A stretch of DNA of 32,511 nt from an uncultured Bacillota bacterium (GCA_946410475.1 CAMKAM010000003.1:1-32511); one strand, 5' to 3'; positions 18,675 to 27,486 are shown, counted from the stretch's first letter. Notes: generated by a model from the letters alone, not told the origin. A program made the numbers and translations.

Positions 18675-19457
18675 TTACTCGTGCTTCGCAGCGCCGGTCC
18701 TGTGATCGATGACCAGCCCCGGCTGCTCGTTGTAGCAGTAAACGCACCAGCTTATCTTGTCGTCCTCGATCGACTGCGCCTCCATCAGCACGCCCTCCGC
18801 AACGAGATCCCTGCCGTTATAGATCGGCGTCACCTGGTACAGGATGTGATGACCGGTACGCTCTACATATCTGGCGGCTTCCTCCTCGAACGGCAGCATC
18901 CCCTCGACGTTGAGGAACCTCGTTCCCGTGATCAGGTTCCTGCGGTTCGCGTTCTCGCCGGTAAGGCAGTAAGCTATCAGGTGGCACCGGTTATAAGCAT
19001 TCTCACCCGGCACCACGTCATCGTAGAACACCGTGTGCCAGCCGGGCGGCCTTATGTCTCTGATAGACTCCCTCTCGCCTGTCGGCATCAGGTCTTCGCC
19101 GACGTTCGCGACGCATACTCCCGGCCTTCCGTATCTGTCGAGCTTCGAATACTCCTCGAACGACCCACGCTCTTCGGACTCCTTGATCTCCTCGTCTGTA
19201 AAGAAAGGTTCGTTGCCATTGACCGTGACGTACGGGTCGTCGTCGAACTCCGGGACGGCTTCGGCAATCTCACCGATGTCCCTCGTCTCGACCGCGACAT
19301 CCTCCACATCGCTAGGAAGCAGATCTGTGATCTGATCGTGCGCTCCGAATCCGAGAGCGACGAGCAGCACGATCACGAGCGAGACTATCTTCTTCGCGCT
19401 GCCTTGGTGTCCGTTCTGCCGGTATCCGTTCTGATCGTTTCTATGTTTTTTTGCCAT
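18675..19457 (-). CDS. Membrane-anchored DNA/RNA non-specific endonuclease (EndA/DNA-entry nuclease-like)
   Basis: N-terminal TM segment; AYNRCHLIAYCLTGENANRRNLITGTRFLNVEGMLPFEEEAARYVERTGHHILYQVTPIYNGRDLVAEGVLMEAQSIED. Confidence 0.88.
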   Translation of the reverse strand: MAKKHRNDQNGYRQNGHQGSAKKIVSLVIVLLVALGFGAHDQITDLLPSDVEDVAVETRDIGEIAEAVPEFDDDPYVTVNGNEPFFTDEEIKESEERGSFEEYSKLDRYGRPGVCVANVGEDLMPTGERESIRDIRPPGWHTVFYDDVVPGENAYNRCHLIAYCLTGENANRRNLITGTRFLNVEGMLPFEEEAARYVERTGHHILYQVTPIYNGRDLVAEGVLMEAQSIEDDKISWCVYCYNEQPGLVIDHRTGAAKHE

Positions 19458-19479
19458 ATCGTTGTCCTCTCAAGTCTGA

Positions 19480-20370
19480 TCACACGCCGCCTTCCTGCGC
19501 GGCATGCGCCCTCACGAAGCCGATGAACCTCTCGACTGCGACCGACGGGCTCTCGCCGCTTTTCGTCGCTATACCTATCGTCCTCATCTTCGGCTCGGCG
19601 AGGCTCTTCGTTATTATATCATACGGACAGTGATCGAGCACCAGTCCGGGCAGGATGCTTATGCCAAGGCCGTTCTCGACCATAGCCATTATCGCGTAGT
19701 CGTCCCACGTTGAGAACCTCGTATCCAGATCGGGTCTTTTTCCTCCGAAAACTTCCGGAGTCTCGTTCCTTCCGTCCTTCATCAGTTCGATGAACGGATA
19801 GTCCTTCATCATCTCGAGAGGCACCGCGTCCAGATCCGCAAGCGGATGCCCTTTCGGGAGGACGACCTTGTACTCGTCTGTGAAGAACGGCTCCGCGTCT
19901 ATCCCGCTCCCCGCAGGGATGTTCAGGAAACCCATATCCGCGCGCCCGGTCCTTACCGCTTCGCTGACAAGATCGTACTCGCCGAGTATCAGCTCGAACT
20001 CTATATTCGGGTAAGCCGCCAGAAAAGCTTTCAATATCCCCGGGAGGACATTCTGCGAAACGCTCGTGATGGTACCTATCCTGACGAGACCGGTCTCCAG
20101 CCCGTTGATCATATCGACCTGCCCTTCGAGGCGCTCGCTGCCTCTGCAGATATCGCGCACGAAAGGCAGCAGTCTCTCTCCGTCCGGAGTCAGACTGACG
20201 CCCGTCTTCCCCCTTTCGAGAAGCGATATCCCCCACTCGGCTTCGAGGTCTTTGACCATGCGGCTTATGCCTGACTGCGAGTAAGCCATCATCTCTGCAG
20301 CCTTCGAAAAGCTGCCCGTCTCGCACACCGTTATGAACGCCCTGTATTTCGTTATACTTCCCTCAGCCAT
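19480..20370 (-). CDS. LysR-family transcriptional regulator
   Basis: N-terminal wHTH (FITVCETGSFSKAAEMMAYSQSGISRMVKDLEAEWGISLLERGKTGVSLTPDGERLLPF) and substrate-binding domain. Confidence 0.94.
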   Translation of the reverse strand: MAEGSITKYRAFITVCETGSFSKAAEMMAYSQSGISRMVKDLEAEWGISLLERGKTGVSLTPDGERLLPFVRDICRGSERLEGQVDMINGLETGLVRIGTITSVSQNVLPGILKAFLAAYPNIEFELILGEYDLVSEAVRTGRADMGFLNIPAGSGIDAEPFFTDEYKVVLPKGHPLADLDAVPLEMMKDYPFIELMKDGRNETPEVFGGKRPDLDTRFSTWDDYAIMAMVENGLGISILPGLVLDHCPYDIITKSLAEPKMRTIGIATKSGESPSVAVERFIGFVRAHAAQEGGV

Positions 20371-20405
20371 AGTCCCTCCTTCGACCGGATCTATTTATCT
20401 GTTTT

Positions 20406-20424
20406 TCGCATACTACATATGCGA
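20406..20424. promoter_or_regulatory. Probable LysR-type operator (T-N11-A-like palindrome)
   Basis: Perfect inverted repeat TCGCATA-CTACA-TATGCGA in the divergent LysR/EamA intergenic region. Confidence 0.6.
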
Positions 20425-20442
20425 TATATTCGCTTTTCAGAT

Positions 20443-20470
20443 ATTATATCATATGCTAAATTCGAGACAA
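20443..20470 (-). promoter_or_regulatory. Promoter for the LysR gene
   Basis: Minus strand TTGTCT, 16-nt spacer, TATAAT. Confidence 0.55.
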
Positions 20471-20526
20471 GATGAAATGTGAACAGTGGTTGGAACAAAT
20501 ACGGAATAAGGAATAAGGAATTAGAA

Positions 20527-21447
20527 ATGAGGAACACATATCTGAAATTCATCGCAGCGCTTTTCCTGTTCGGATCGAACGGTATAATCGCCGGAATGAT
20601 ATCCATGAACAGCTATGAGATCGTTTTCTTCAGGACGATGATCGGCGCTTTGGCGCTTACCGCGCTTTTCATCGCCGTCAGGAAGAAGAGCCTCCGCTCC
20701 GGGAAGGCAGACAGTTCTGTCATGATCCCCTCCGAAAAGAAAAAACTTGCCCTGGTCATCGGATCGGGCGTCTGTATGGGAGTCAGCTGGATGTTCCTTT
20801 ATGAAGCCTTTGCGTCTATCGGCGTCGGCATCTCCACTGTCATCTATTATACGGCGCCGATAGCGCTCATTATGCTCTCCCCGTTCATCTTCGGTGAGAA
20901 ACTGACCGGAAAGAAGATCGCCTGTTTCTCAGCCGTAGTCCTCGGGATGCTTCTCATCAACATCGAAAGCGTGGCCGGAAGCTTCAATTTCCATGGGACT
21001 TTCTGCGCGGCGATGTCCGCGGTCTCATTCGTCGTCATGCTCGTGCTCAACAAAAAATCCGCTGTCAGCGGAATAGTCAATTCAGTGTTCCAGCTCGGTT
21101 CTGCGTTCGCTTCCGCAGCGGTCTGCTGCTTCGCCCTCTACGGCGGTGTCAGTCTCCCCGCAACGCTCTCCGACGCCGCGTGGCTCATCGTCCTGGGCGT
21201 CGTCAACACAGGGATAGGCTGCTTCCTGTATTTCTCGAACTTCATGCAGATCCCCGTGCAGACAGTCTCGATACTCGGCTACATAGAGCCGGTATCAGCC
21301 ATCGTTCTGGCATCGGTCATACTCTCCGAAGACATGACCGCTCTGCAGACGGCAGGCATAGCGGTAGTCATGATCGCTTCGATCCTTGCCGAGGTCAGGC
21401 TTCCGGCAACACAAAGTCCAGCGCTTGCTCACAGATCCAGAATCTGA
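20527..21447 (+). CDS. EamA/DMT-family transporter
   Basis: MRNTYLKFIAALFLFGSNGIIAGMI... ten-TM DMT pattern, LGYIEPVSAIVLASVILSE second EamA repeat. ORF track starts at an upstream GTG (20479); ATG at 20527 has AAGGAAT upstream. Confidence 0.88.
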   Translation: MRNTYLKFIAALFLFGSNGIIAGMISMNSYEIVFFRTMIGALALTALFIAVRKKSLRSGKADSSVMIPSEKKKLALVIGSGVCMGVSWMFLYEAFASIGVGISTVIYYTAPIALIMLSPFIFGEKLTGKKIACFSAVVLGMLLINIESVAGSFNFHGTFCAAMSAVSFVVMLVLNKKSAVSGIVNSVFQLGSAFASAAVCCFALYGGVSLPATLSDAAWLIVLGVVNTGIGCFLYFSNFMQIPVQTVSILGYIEPVSAIVLASVILSEDMTALQTAGIAVVMIASILAEVRLPATQSPALAHRSRI

Positions 21448-22348
21448 CCGCGCCGGTCGTCATCATCTCACCGTCAGCGCACAGTCTCATCTTCCCGCCG
21501 TTCGGCTCTATGGTGAGACTTTTTGAATGCTTGTATATCACCAGTTTGGCAGCCCTCTCGTCCTCGAGATGCGTGCCCTCCTTGTACAGCGGGAACAGCT
21601 TGATGAAATCTTTCCTTGACACATACTTTACGAGGCTGACGTCCATCAGACCGTCGTCGACCTCAGCCTTTGCGATCCCCTTCACTCCGCCTCCGCAGTA
21701 GCATCCGTTCGCCGCCGCTATCATAAAGAGCTTGCCGTCAAAGACCTCGCCGTCGTCGAACAGCACCCTGAGGTCAGCTCCCTTCTTCCTGATCAGCATC
21801 GCCCCGGCGCTCAGGATGTAAGCGAAAGGTCCCGAGACCAGAGGCAGTTTCTTCATGCTTCCCGTCATATCGACGACGTTCGCGTCGAATCCGATATTGA
21901 ACATATTGATGCAGTAGCCGCTTCCTGCAGTTCCGCCTTCCGGCGCTTCCGCCTCGTAGCGGATCAGATCGCACCTTTTCACGCTGCCGCTTATCTGGGC
22001 CCCTATATCTGTGAAATCACCGGCTTCAGGGAAATTCCTCACGAAGTCGTTTCCTGTACCGCACGGTATGCAGCCGACCGCTGCTCCGCAGTCACCGTTC
22101 TCCGCCTCTGCCTGCATGACGCCGTTCACGACCTCGCAGAGCGTCCCGTCTCCTCCGCAGGCGAATATCGTTTTCTGCCCCGGCCTTTCGCAGACGAGTT
22201 TTGAGAACACAAGAGCATCGCCCGGCGCTTTGCTCGTGTAAATGCCGAAATCGATGCTCTTTGCTTTTGCTGTTTCATATATCCGCTGCTTCATCTCAGC
22301 AGCGCCGCCCTGCCCTGCAGCCGGGTTGATGATGAAATAGTATTTCAT
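21395..22348 (-). CDS. Diacylglycerol kinase-family lipid kinase (YegS/DgkB-like)
   Basis: MKYYFIINPAAGQGGAAEMKQRI...IFACGGDGTLCEVVNGVMQ...GCIPCGTGNDFVRNF. Confidence 0.92.
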   Translation of the reverse strand: MKYYFIINPAAGQGGAAEMKQRIYETAKAKSIDFGIYTSKAPGDALVFSKLVCERPGQKTIFACGGDGTLCEVVNGVMQAEAENGDCGAAVGCIPCGTGNDFVRNFPEAGDFTDIGAQISGSVKRCDLIRYEAEAPEGGTAGSGYCINMFNIGFDANVVDMTGSMKKLPLVSGPFAYILSAGAMLIRKKGADLRVLFDDGEVFDGKLFMIAAANGCYCGGGVKGIAKAEVDDGLMDVSLVKYVSRKDFIKLFPLYKEGTHLEDERAAKLVIYKHSKSLTIEPNGGKMRLCADGEMMTTGAVRFWICEQALDFVLPEA

Positions 22349-23943
22349 CAGCTTGCCGGTTTCGCGCACGGTGACGACGGCATATCCGTGTATACCGGAA
22401 TGTAGAACTTGATCGGATAATTCGAGTTGTTCCTGTAAGCCAGCGAGAGGAGGACTGCCTCTTCCTCGGCTCCCATAACATTCGTCATATACTCATGAGT
22501 CGCAACTCTTCCGGATCCGTTCATTACGTTGAACTTCTTAGTGTAATATGTCGACTGGTTATTCTCCATGTACTCGGCTTTATAGAACAGAGCTCCGCCC
22601 TTTATAGCCTTGTACTTCGAATCCCACGGACGGCCGTACGATTTAGCCGTTACGATCTTTCCTACCGGGCAGCCTGCTGCATACCAGAGTCCGCGCGCTA
22701 CCTTGTCGGAGGAGTACGGGAATCCGCAGTAAGCCCCTATATTGAAGAAGTTGTAGTATCCGGGCCTCTTCGAACATGTGCCGGATATCAGCGCGCTTCC
22801 GCCGCGCCATCCTTGTTCTTCGACTATCATCGCTGTCAGGACGTTCGGGTTGACACCTGCCGCCTTGCCTGCTTTATAGAGAGTCTTCTTGTACGAGTCC
22901 GTATCCATGAAGCAGTAGCCCGGGTATGACGTGATACTTCCGACCGTCGCTACGTTCTGCGACGAAGCGTCGAATCCGTGACCCATGAACTGGAATACCG
23001 AGCGCTCTTTCAGGAAGTTCCTCGGGTCGAGGTAGTAAGCTATGACAGAATCCTTAGCCTGATACCATCTTCCGCCGTCGAACGTCTTCCATGTCTTCGT
23101 CTTCTTATCATATACGCTCGATGACTTCGATCTCCACGATTTTGTAACAGAGCTGTCGATGAGGTTGACGCCGACTCTTCTTGCTCTGATATTCAAGGCG
23201 TCCCAGCTGTATCCTGTATGGCGTGCATAGAAGACCCATCTGGGGTGTTCCTTATGCAAAGCTCTCAGATACGGTTTGTAGCTTGCCGGGAATCCCTGGC
23301 TCGTAAGGAACTCTTCAAAACTATTTGACGATGATGTGCTCGGTGCAGCCTTCTTCTTCGCCTTCGGTACCGATCCGAACTTTATGAAGTCAGCCGAAAC
23401 ATAAGCGTTCTTTTTCTTGTAAGAGAACCTGTACCATACGCTTCCGCCCTTCGTTACTGATTTTCCCTTGAGATAAATGACTTTATTCTGATTCAGAGTG
23501 CCCAGCTTCTTTCCCTTCGTCGAAGCTTTCGCTCTTACGTTCAGCGTTCCTGCATTTACATAAGCCTTCTTCTTAGGTTTGTATTTCTGTGTCATATAGA
23601 GCTGCTTCGCATGCTCGGCCATTATGTACGCCTTCCTGCCGCGATACTTGAATCTGTACCACTTCGTGCCGCTTTTGTCTTTCACGATCTTGTAAGCCGT
23701 GATCTGCTTCCCTTTCTTCAGCTGTCCCAGCTTCGAAGCGGAAGCGGAAGCCTTCGCTCTGACATTCAAAACGTCCGCCTTGACCTTCAGCTTGTACTTA
23801 TAGCTGTCTGCCTGAGCGGACCCATTATCTGAAAAAACAGGCGCCGCTAAAAACGCAGCCGTTACGATCAGTGCCAGCAGCAATACGAATATACCTTTTG
23901 AAAAACGGATCTCATTAGCTTTACTACTCATATAAAACCTCAC
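22348..23943 (-). CDS. Secreted SH3b-domain N-acetylglucosaminidase (cell-wall hydrolase)
   Basis: Signal peptide, two SH3b repeats (ADVLNVRAKASASASKLGQLKKG; AGTLNVRAKASTKGKKLGTLNQN), C-terminal glucosaminidase-like region (YYLDPRNFL...QFMGHGF...VLTAMIVEEQGWRG...YNFFNIGAY). 1-nt overlap with the lipid kinase start. Confidence 0.87.
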   Translation of the reverse strand: MRFYMSSKANEIRFSKGIFVLLLALIVTAAFLAAPVFSDNGSAQADSYKYKLKVKADVLNVRAKASASASKLGQLKKGKQITAYKIVKDKSGTKWYRFKYRGRKAYIMAEHAKQLYMTQKYKPKKKAYVNAGTLNVRAKASTKGKKLGTLNQNKVIYLKGKSVTKGGSVWYRFSYKKKNAYVSADFIKFGSVPKAKKKAAPSTSSSNSFEEFLTSQGFPASYKPYLRALHKEHPRWVFYARHTGYSWDALNIRARRVGVNLIDSSVTKSWRSKSSSVYDKKTKTWKTFDGGRWYQAKDSVIAYYLDPRNFLKERSVFQFMGHGFDASSQNVATVGSITSYPGYCFMDTDSYKKTLYKAGKAAGVNPNVLTAMIVEEQGWRGGSALISGTCSKRPGYYNFFNIGAYCGFPYSSDKVARGLWYAAGCPVGKIVTAKSYGRPWDSKYKAIKGGALFYKAEYMENNQSTYYTKKFNVMNGSGRVATHEYMTNVMGAEEEAVLLSLAYRNNSNYPIKFYIPVYTDMPSSPCAKPAS

Positions 23944-23975
23944 TTACAGATCATCCGAATACTCCATATCTTCCG

Positions 23976-24002
23976 GGTCTCCGTTTCTCCACTACGGAGA
24001 CC
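23976..24002 (-). promoter_or_regulatory. Leader hairpin in 5'UTR of the glucosaminidase gene
   Basis: Minus-strand RNA GGUCUCCGU-AGUGGAGAA-ACGGAGACC, perfect 9-bp stem. Confidence 0.6.
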
Positions 24003-24012
24003 TAATGAAAAA

Positions 24013-24053
24013 GGTCCATGCCGAAACGCATCAAAAAGCCCTTCGGGTGGACC
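24013..24053 (-). promoter_or_regulatory. Three-way-junction-like leader element followed by a U-run
   Basis: Minus strand GGUCC-A-[CCC GAA GGG]-CUUUUUG-[AUGC GUUUCG GCAU]-GGACC then UUUUUC. Confidence 0.55.
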
Positions 24054-24064
24054 AGGTGATTCAA

Positions 24065-24093
24065 ATTATAATCACCGTTTTTGCTTAAGTCAA
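24065..24093 (-). promoter_or_regulatory. Near-consensus promoter for the glucosaminidase-lipid kinase unit
   Basis: Minus strand TTGACT, 17-nt spacer, TATAAT. Confidence 0.8.
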
Positions 24094-24180
24094 CAGGAAT
24101 AGACGTGTGTGAAGATTATGTGAACCTCTAAAAAACGTTGCAATCAAGCCGTTTCCCATATAAATCAACTACATGTTGGG

Positions 24181-25500
24181 TCACTGCATATCTGATGTCA
24201 CTATATCAAGAATCAGCGGATTATTTTCGGGTTCAGTACTGTCTATCACAAAAGCTTCACGCACTGTTTCCAATGCTTCCGAGAGTTTTCTCTCATCGCC
24301 CGACCATACCGTACACAGCGTTTCTCCGACTTCGACATGATCTCCGACCTTCTTGTTCAGCGTTATGCCGGCAAGCAGATCTATCTCATCATCGAGCATT
24401 TTCCTGCCTGCTCCTGCTGTCATAGAGGCCATTCCGACTATGGTTCCGCGGATGTAGTTTACATAACCTTCATTTTCGGAAACCAGTTCTTTTTTGAATG
24501 ACGCAGTCCCCATCACTCCGTCAGGATCGTCTGTTACAGCGGGATCTCCTCCCTGTCCTTCTATCATCTCTCTCAGCTTCATAAGGCCGCTTCCGTCTTC
24601 CAGCGCCGCCTTCGCCATTGCCTTTCCTTTTTCAGGGGCATCTGCTATACCGGCAAGATATATCATCATTCCCGCCAGCGCGACTGAGAGTTCCGTTATA
24701 TCTTCAGGACCATTCCCCTTCAGAACGTCTATCGCTTCCCTGACTTCAAGCGCGTTGCCCACTGCCTTTCCCAAAGGCTGGTCCATGGCGGTGATCATCG
24801 CAGTCACCCTCTTGCCTGCGGCGGCCCCGATGTTCGTCATAGTCTTCGCGAGTTTCCTCGCTTCCTCTATATCGTTCATGAAAGCAGCCTCTCCGCATTT
24901 CACATCCAGAAGGATGGCGTCGGATCCCAAAGCAAGCTTTTTGCTCATGATGCTCGCGCTTATCAGCGGTATGTTATCGACAGTCGCCGTGACGTCCCTC
25001 AGAGCATAGAATATCTTGTCGGCAGCCGCTATGTCCTTTGTCTGGCTCACTACCGATATCCCTCTCTCCTTTACGCAGCTGAAAAAATCCTCCTCCGAAA
25101 GAGCGGTCACATATCCCGGTATGGCGGAGAGCTTGTCCACCGTTCCTCCGGTGAAGCCCAGCCCTCTTCCGCTCATCTTCGCGACCTTGACTCCGCAGGC
25201 AGCAGCCAGAGGGCACGCAGAAAGCGTCGTCTTGTCACCGACTCCTCCGGTGCTGTGTTTGTCCACCTTTACTCCCGGTATCGATGAAAGATCCGGCTTC
25301 TCTCCCGAGTCTCTCATAGCCTTCGTCAGCTGCGCCGTCTCCTCGTCGTCCAGACCGTTGATATACATAGCCATCAACATCGCAGAGATCTGATAGTCGG
25401 CTATCTCGTGCGCTGTCGATGCGGCAACGAACCATTTTATCTCTTCTTCGGACAGTTTGCCGCCGTCTCTCTTGACCTTTATCACTTCGCAGATATCCAT
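24181..25500 (-). CDS. Pyrimidine-nucleoside/thymidine phosphorylase
   Basis: VDKHSTGGVGDKTTLSACPLAAACGVKVAKMSGRGLGFTGGTVDKLSAIPGY signature; SDAILLDVKCGEAAFM. Confidence 0.95.
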   Translation of the reverse strand: MDICEVIKVKRDGGKLSEEEIKWFVAASTAHEIADYQISAMLMAMYINGLDDEETAQLTKAMRDSGEKPDLSSIPGVKVDKHSTGGVGDKTTLSACPLAAACGVKVAKMSGRGLGFTGGTVDKLSAIPGYVTALSEEDFFSCVKERGISVVSQTKDIAAADKIFYALRDVTATVDNIPLISASIMSKKLALGSDAILLDVKCGEAAFMNDIEEARKLAKTMTNIGAAAGKRVTAMITAMDQPLGKAVGNALEVREAIDVLKGNGPEDITELSVALAGMMIYLAGIADAPEKGKAMAKAALEDGSGLMKLREMIEGQGGDPAVTDDPDGVMGTASFKKELVSENEGYVNYIRGTIVGMASMTAGAGRKMLDDEIDLLAGITLNKKVGDHVEVGETLCTVWSGDERKLSEALETVREAFVIDSTEPENNPLILDIVTSDMQ

Positions 25501-25535
25501 GTCCTGTGCCTTCTTTCCTATCGCTTTATCAACTG

Positions 25536-26240
25536 CTACAGTTCTATCTTCTGCGGCACGAATCCGATCGAGTCGCCTGATATCAGTTTGTACTCAGTCC
25601 CGTTGAGATTGCCGCTGATCCCTCTTTTGTAATTCGTCCGTCCGTGGAGATGACCATAAAAGGCCTGCCTTACTCCGTACTCACTGAAGAGATCGGTGAA
25701 GCCGGACGGCTGCTTTTTCTCGTTCGTCGGCGGATAGTGCGTCACACCGATGATCTTCGCATCCGGGCCGCCCTTTTTTCTCGCCGCTTCGAGCGAGTAT
25801 CCCAGGCGGAGGACCTCTCTGTCATATATCTTTCTGTCAGCTTCCGTGAAGTCATCGCTTCCCGGGCAGGTCCATCCTCTCGATCCGCAGATATATAAAC
25901 CCTCTGCTTCATAGCACTCGTTCTGCAGGAAATACATATCATCGAAAAGTTCATTCAGTCTTCCTATGCCTGCCCACCACAGATCGTGATTTCCCTTTAT
26001 CATCACCTTCCTGCCGGGCAGGGACGATATCCATTCGAGATCCGGCATGGCTTCCGCGAGGCGCAGGCCCCACGAGATATCTCCGGCAACGATCACTGTA
26101 TCTTCAGGCATCACAACAGACTCCCAGGCTTCTTTCAGCCTGGACGCATGGTCTTTCCACTCGTCGCCGAATACGTCCATCGGTTTGTCGACGAGCGGAC
26201 TGAATGAAAGATGTGGATCTCCTATAATATAAATGCTCAT
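25536..26240 (-). CDS. Metallophosphoesterase
   Basis: MSIYIIGDPHLSF, DTVIVAGDISWGL, MIKGNHDLWW, GVTHYPPT, FYGHLHGRTNY calcineurin-like motifs. Confidence 0.92.
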   Translation of the reverse strand: MSIYIIGDPHLSFSPLVDKPMDVFGDEWKDHASRLKEAWESVVMPEDTVIVAGDISWGLRLAEAMPDLEWISSLPGRKVMIKGNHDLWWAGIGRLNELFDDMYFLQNECYEAEGLYICGSRGWTCPGSDDFTEADRKIYDREVLRLGYSLEAARKKGGPDAKIIGVTHYPPTNEKKQPSGFTDLFSEYGVRQAFYGHLHGRTNYKRGISGNLNGTEYKLISGDSIGFVPQKIEL

Positions 26241-26244
26241 ATCG

Positions 26245-27486
26245 TTATTCTTCTGTCATCACATCATCGGCGTCCGGAAGGAACAGGTCGCTGTCATATC
26301 CGTCGAGCGTCTCGACGTCTTTGAGCTTTCTGTTGATCTGTCTCGTACGCACACCCACGAGGTCCGTAAGGTCGCTGCTCGCCTGTCCGAGCTTCGTCTG
26401 CACCTTTTCCAGAGCGCCTGCGAACTTCGCGAACTCCGTCTTTACACCCGCAAGGGTATCCCAGACCTCGCTAGAATGCTTTTGTATCGCAAGCGTCCTG
26501 AATCCCATCTGCAGGCTGTTCAGAAGAGCCGCCATAGTCGTCGGTCCTGCGAGGTTCACCTTGAACTCGTTCTGCTGCAGCTCCTCGACCATGCCTATCC
26601 TCACAGCTTCGGCGTAGAGACCTTCCACCGGAAGGAACATAACCGCAAAATCCGTGGTCGCAGGCGGATCGATGTACTTTTCCCGTATATCCTTAGCTTC
26701 CTTGCGCAGGACTGCTCTTAAGGCCTTCTTCGCCCTGTCGACGTCGTTCCTGTCGCCTCTCTCGTAAGCATCCACAAGGGCGGCATATGTGTCAGCCGGG
26801 AACTTCGCGTCTATCGGCAGATACACCACGCTGTCCCCGTCGCCCGGCAGCCTCACAGCGAACTCGACTCTCTCTCCGCTTCCTTTTCGTGTCTCCACGT
26901 TCTCATCGAACTGTTCCGGAGCCAGTATCTCGCGGAGTATCGACCCGAGCTGGAGTTCTCCGAGATTTCCCCTCGTCTTCACGTTTGACAGCACCTTCTT
27001 TAGGTCACCGACGTTCGATGCGAGAGCGTTCATCTCTCCGAATCCCTTAGTCACCTTCTCGAGCTGGTCGTTCACCAGGCTGAATGACTTGGCCAGTCTC
27101 TCCTCGAGAGTCTTCTGCAGCTTTTCATCCACAGTATCCCTCATCTTTTCGAGCTGCTCGTTATTGTCATTCTGCATCGAGTTCAGTCTCGTCTCGAGCG
27201 TCGTCCTGATGTTGTCCAGTTTGATCTCATTCTCCAGAGCCATCCTGTTCAGTTCCGTCTGCAGGTCGTCGAGCCTCTTGTCCTGCACGTCGCTCATCAT
27301 CCTGAGCGTCTCTATCATCTGGTCCGTCCGCCGGGCCTCCTCGCGCAGACGGGCGTTCTCCCTTTCCGCGAGGAGCCTTCTCTCCATCTCAGCGCTTGCC
27401 GCCTGGCGCTTCATCAGTATCAGCGCCGCTATGACCACGACTATCAATACAGCCGCTGTAATTATCATCATCACGGTACTGTTCAT
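26245..27486 (-). CDS. rmuC: DNA recombination protein RmuC
   Basis: N-terminal TM, long coiled coil, then GNLGELQLGSILREILAPEQFDENVETRKGSGERVEFAVRLPG...YLPIDAKFP...DFAVMFLPVEGLYAEA. Confidence 0.94.
   Translation of the reverse strand: MNSTVMMIITAAVLIVVVIAALILMKRQAASAEMERRLLAERENARLREEARRTDQMIETLRMMSDVQDKRLDDLQTELNRMALENEIKLDNIRTTLETRLNSMQNDNNEQLEKMRDTVDEKLQKTLEERLAKSFSLVNDQLEKVTKGFGEMNALASNVGDLKKVLSNVKTRGNLGELQLGSILREILAPEQFDENVETRKGSGERVEFAVRLPGDGDSVVYLPIDAKFPADTYAALVDAYERGDRNDVDRAKKALRAVLRKEAKDIREKYIDPPATTDFAVMFLPVEGLYAEAVRIGMVEELQQNEFKVNLAGPTTMAALLNSLQMGFRTLAIQKHSSEVWDTLAGVKTEFAKFAGALEKVQTKLGQASSDLTDLVGVRTRQINRKLKDVETLDGYDSDLFLPDADDVMTEE

Noticed and set aside
20490-20525. GGAATAAGGAATAAGGAATTAG short tandem repeat before the EamA transporter
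   Set aside because: Only two to three imperfect copies; likely just a purine-rich RBS region. Phase variation is not supported from a single sequence.
23521-23800. Repeated segments in the glucosaminidase gene (LNVRAKAS...)
   Set aside because: Explained as two tandem SH3b domains in a cell-wall hydrolase, not a DNA repeat array.
24126-24155. Terminator after the nucleoside phosphorylase (AAACG...CGTTTTTT)
   Set aside because: T-run present but stem only about 5 bp with a poor interior; too weak to list as a feature.
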